Source: Monoraphidium neglectum
Taxonomy: Eukaryota > Chlorophyta > Chlorophyceae > Sphaeropleales > Selenastraceae
Reading direction: 5' to 3'
Length of the DNA: 12,221 nucleotides
Assembly (NCBI RefSeq): GCF_000611645.1
Contig: NW_014012590.1
Coordinates: 1 to 12,221, forward strand
The notes beneath the pieces are model-generated. The model made no database searches. It was not told where the DNA came from and saw only the letters and a program-made list of their open reading frames with translations. This document shows, piece by piece, positions 8,926 through 12,221 of the stretch. How positions within the stretch are numbered: the first letter of the stretch is position 1; each line of letters opens with the position of its first letter. A program made the translations under genes and the position numbers.

Positions 8926-10307
8926 ATGCCGCTGTCAGCGATTATTGCGATGCTCGCGGGCCTGGCAGCCATGCTGGCCGTCCGTGTGCTGGTATTGTTG
9001 ATCTTCAGACATGGAAGGCCGCTGAAAAGCGGCGCCGGACCTGTGAAGACAATGGTGGTGCTGGGATCAGGTGCAGCGCAGCAGCTGCTTTCGCATCGTT
9101 CCCCGCCGCTCGCTCTGCGTGCGCTTTACGCAGCTTGCCCTTCCGCAGCTTAGCCTTGACAGCCCTGAATACGCAGTAGCCACCACACATCACAGGCGGC
9201 CACACCGCGGAGATGCTGATGATGGTGGAGCAGCTGGACAAGGCGCACTACTCGCCGCGCTGCTACGTCGTCGCCGCAACCGACCGCATGAGCGGCACCA
9301 AGGCGCTCACCAAGGAGCAGGCATGGGCAAGCAGCAGCAGCAGCAACAGCACCAGCAGCGGCAGCAGCAAGGCGAGTGGTGGCTTGAGTAGTTTCGCATG
9401 TTGCAGGCGGTACAACCAGCCTACGGCGGCCAGTACCAGGGGTGCATTCTGTGGGTTGTGAGCACGAGCTCAACTAGGCAGACTGCCCCCATACCTGATG
9501 ATTCGATACAGTCCAAAACAGCAACATGCAGACGCCCCAGGCCGCTGTGTCACCACCCGGCAGGCCCAAGGCCCCTTGCTGGAGGAAATCCCCCGCAGCC
9601 GCGAGGTGGGGCAGAGCTACCTCACATCCGTGGCCACCACCCTGTACTCCCTAGCCTTCGCAGCCTGGATCGTCCTCAAGCAGCGGCCGGCGCTGGTGGG
9701 CAGTGTTGGGTTGGCACATGGACATGCTGCGCGGCGACGGCCGCGTGGCCAGCTGCGGCGTGCCGGGACGCTTTGCGTTGCAGTTTGTGGTCATTGACTG
9801 AAACCTGGCAAGACTTGAACTCGCACCGCACCGCACTGCTCCGCGTCTGCTCTGCTGTGTTGCAGCTGCTGGTCAATGGACCTGGCACCTGCATCCCAGT
9901 GTGCGCGGCTGCGTTCCTGTTCAGGTGGGCGGCGGCAGGGCACGATTCCCCCTGCCACACACCCCTGCGACTGTGCTCGCCCCGGGTGTGCTTGCCCTGG
10001 AAGTGACCCTGACGCAAGCATCGGGAGGTAGTCAACGACGATCAGAAGATGGTGTATCCGGCTACCTTTGCGCTATTTGTTTGTGTAGCGAAATTTTGCT
10101 GCTGTGCCTGTGCTTCTGCCCCCCCGTAGGGCTCTGTTGTTGCTGGACTGCCGCATCGTGTATGTAGAGAGCATCGCACGGGTGGAGCGGCTGTCGCTGA
10201 GCGGCAAGATCCTGCACGCGTCGCGCATGGCGGATCTACTGTTCGTGCAGTGGCCGGAGATGGCCAAACGCTACAAGGGGGCGACGTACGCCGGGCGTTT
10301 GTATTAA
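8926..10307 (+). CDS. ALG14: ALG14, UDP-GlcNAc transferase membrane subunit, complete, five exons
   Basis: ALG14 anchors the catalytic partner ALG13 to the cytosolic face of the ER. Together they add the second GlcNAc to GlcNAc-PP-dolichol in N-glycan precursor synthesis. Exons are 8926-9070, 9196-9371, 9564-9695, 9866-9924 and 10130-10307, joining to 229 residues, close to the animal protein. An N-terminal membrane helix covers about residues 4-27. The signature GSGGHT is at 47-52, formed across the first splice junction. HYSPRCYVVAATDRMS, IPRSREV (116-122), NGPGTCIPVC (from 155), IVYVESIARVERLSLSGKI (from 180) and FVQWPEM (209-215) all match the family. The start at 8926 puts the membrane helix right at the N-terminus; an in-frame ATG at 8950 would cut into it. 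The intron at 9372-9563 requires a GC donor, and the exon before it ends in an AGC-repeat Ser-rich stretch. Confidence 0.94.
9329..9370 (+). repeat. AGC-rich trinucleotide repeat at the end of ALG14 exon 2
   Basis: Imperfect AGC units (with AAC, ACC and GGC variants) run up to the donor at 9371/9372. In the ALG14 frame they encode mostly Ser with Asn, Thr and Gly. They fall in the variable linker before IPRSREV. If an earlier GC donor at 9321 is used, the repeat would be intronic. Confidence 0.8.
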
Positions 10308-11243
10308 CGACGCGCTGTGGCATCGCAGGGGAGATTTCATCAATTTTGTCGATTTATATTCATCTTTGTTTGGTCGTGTATATCGTGGCGCTTTGCGTGT
10401 GTTTGAGTTGCCCTCGTTTGACTGGGTGGGGCTCCTCGTCAACACCACCGATAATCAGAGCTATGGGACCATCCTGGTGGCCACGTGATGATGCTGTCGA
10501 GCAACAAGGTCACAGCCTAGGCCAGAGGCCAATGAAGATGTTGCATGATGTGAGGTCAGGTGGCCGATTGTCTATCGTCAGGGTGGATGGGACGCCCACT
10601 GCGTCATGTGTTGCGGCCTGGTGTGGTTTTTTGGACAGGCTTCAAATCGCCCTGAAAGTGTGCGGCACATCACCCGAACAACAGCGTGTGGTATCATGTT
10701 GGCGTACGCATGGAGCCTGTGCGCAGCACGGAACGACGGGATAAAGCCTGTTGCAGCTCACAGCGAGCCAGTCGACTCATCCACTGCAGCAGCTGCTCGC
10801 TCACTCCCTGCTGTGAGTGACGTAGGACGGGTCATCAAACTCTCGTATGATAGAGTGGACAACCAACGACATTTGCATGTGCTCTGTGTCAACAGCTCCT
10901 AAACGAAGGCTACGTGGAGGGTTCCTAAGCGGAAGCACTCGGTTCGTGCACTGGTGAGGCAGCACGTGAGGCGCGGGGAGGCTGTATACTCAGTCAAGCA
11001 GTGACACATTCTATCATCATCTTCATCTCGTGCCTCTGCCCCGATACAGATATCCACAGGCAAGCATGCATTGTTCACCAGCGAGTTTGCTGTCGGGACG
11101 GGCGCTTGGTGAATGTGCTCGCTGTATTGAATGCTTGGACGCAGCATGCAAGCCTACTGTAGCCTTGTTGTCAGACCCCGCGCCCGCCGCGCCCGCTGCT
11201 CGCGCAGCAGGCCCCGCTCGCCCGCGCCGTGGGCCCAGCAGCA
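10308..11243. other. Intergenic stretch between ALG14 and the ALDH10-like gene
   Basis: I see no recognisable gene here. The open frames (for example 10250-10744 and 10606-10902 on +) give no known protein and have no matching splice pattern. No TGTAA motif was seen in the several hundred bases after the ALG14 stop; the closest variant is TGTAT near 10377. The right end must hold the promoter and 5' UTR of the next gene. No TATA box is evident. Confidence 0.5.
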
Positions 11244-12212
11244 ATGGCCGTGATTCCTGCACGTGAGCTGTTCATCGACGGCACCTGGGTCGCGCCCTCC
11301 ACGGGGCGATACCTGGACGTTGTCAACCCCGCAACGGAGGAGGTCATTGGCCGCATCGCCGCCGGCGCGGCGCCGGACGTCAACGCCGCGGTCGCCGCGG
11401 CGACGGCGGCGCACAAGCGCGGGTCGTGGGGCAAGCTGACCGGCAAGCAGCGCGCTGAGACGCTGCGCGCGATCGCGCAGAAGGTGGGCGCGCGGCCGCG
11501 CTGCCGACGCGACGCGCTTGCAGCGTGGGGGCCGGCCTGACGGCGCTCCCGCTGCCTCCGGCTGCCGCGGCGCTGGCGGGCGCGGCGTCGTCGTGGATGC
11601 GGTAGCTGGGTGCCGAATGGCGGGGCAGCGGTAAAATGTCTTGAGGTGATAGCACGCAAGCAGCGGCCCTCATCAATGCCGCGGCCGATGTGCTGCCTGG
11701 CCCCTCATCACCCGCTGACCCACCCCCCCAGATCAAGGACCACAAGAGTGATCTGGCGCGGTGGGAAACCTTGGACATGGGGAAGCCGATTGACGAGGCG
11801 GAGTGGGACATGGTAGGCGACGGGATGGGGAAGGGCGCGGCGGGGCGCGAGTTGCAGCTGCACGTAAAATGGGCGGTTTGACGCAAGAAGACCGCGCCAT
11901 TCAGGAGCGGAGTTCTGCTCCGCACAGCGGAATATGTGTGCACAGAACATCAGTCAGAATGCGTCAGGGAACATGAGGGAAGGGGTGGTGGCCGGCTGCC
12001 GTCGGAACCTCAAGATCGCAGCATGTTGTGCGCCCCTCGGCGCCCCACCCACCCCAGCTGCCCGCGCCATCTGCGCCCCGCCGGCGCCCGTCTGCCTGCA
12101 ACCCCAGGATGACGTCGCCGGCTGCTTCGAGTACTACGCCGGCCTGGCTGAGAAGCTTGACGCGCGGCAGTACTCCCCCATTGATGTGGGCATGGACGAG
12201 TTCAGCGTCAAG
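11244..12212 (+). CDS. ALDH10: ALDH10-family aldehyde dehydrogenase, 5' part, three exons
   Basis: The N-terminal 142 residues of a betaine/aminoaldehyde dehydrogenase-like enzyme are encoded, an NAD-dependent oxidase of aminoaldehydes or betaine aldehyde. Exons are 11244-11483, 11732-11812 and 12108-12212, all phase 0. Family blocks are [53 protein letters not shown] and [19 protein letters not shown]. The run [14 protein letters not shown] is characteristic of the ALDH10 group and makes this subgroup more likely than a general ALDH2-type enzyme. The ATG at 11244 has a good context (GCAATGG) and gives the short leader of cytosolic or peroxisomal members; no transit peptide is apparent. The cofactor motifs, catalytic Cys and Glu and any C-terminal peroxisomal signal lie beyond the window. 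After VK at 12212 a GTGGGC donor probably ends the exon, nine bases from the window edge. Met replaces the Cys often found in the LDCGKP block. Confidence 0.9.
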
Positions 12213-12221
12213 GTGGGCTGG

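Noticed and set aside
11380..11943. Minus-strand frames opposite the ALDH10-like exons
   Set aside because: They are shadows of GC-rich exons. The + strand matches a known family block by block.
1..12221. A functional cluster or new multi-gene system
   Set aside because: The four genes belong to unrelated housekeeping pathways, each with its own introns and, for two, its own 3' signal. Nothing joins them beyond tandem orientation.

Overview
The window looks like nuclear DNA from a green alga. Chlorophyta is likely, and a Chlamydomonas-like or related core chlorophyte fits best. The grounds are GC-rich coding exons with mostly G/C third positions, many short spliceosomal introns (about 125-330 bases), long TG/CA microsatellites inside introns, an Ala/Pro-rich protein extension, TGTAA polyadenylation-type signals after two genes, and plant-type genes such as a starch-branching enzyme and an ALDH10-class dehydrogenase. 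No bacterial features, CRISPR array, mobile-element coding region or RNA gene could be recognised. All gene models were joined by hand from splice sites and reading phase.

Layout, all four recognisable genes on the + strand: (1) positions 1-3365 hold the 3' part of a starch/glycogen branching enzyme gene, eight exons in view (392 residues) ending in an unusual Ala/Pro-rich tail; (2) 3366-6642 is a long stretch with no recognisable gene, holding a near-perfect foldback and a few doubtful ORFs; (3) 6643-8205 is a complete five-exon VPS28 gene (ESCRT-I, 211 residues); (4) 8206-8925 is intergenic; (5) 8926-10307 is a complete five-exon ALG14 gene (N-glycan assembly, 229 residues); (6) 10308-11243 is intergenic; (7) 11244 to the window end is the 5' part of an ALDH10-family aldehyde dehydrogenase gene (142 residues in view).

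The genes serve unrelated housekeeping jobs: storage polysaccharide branching, endosomal sorting, the second step of dolichol-linked oligosaccharide synthesis, and aldehyde oxidation. They look like ordinary tandem eukaryotic neighbours, not a functional cluster. I see no convincing new multi-gene system. The most interesting signals are in RNA processing. Three of the 17 complete introns need a GC 5' splice site to keep frame. A 63-base in-frame exon of the branching enzyme gene sits between complementary CA and TG tracts. The 3.3 kb gap carries a 14-bp perfect inverted repeat.
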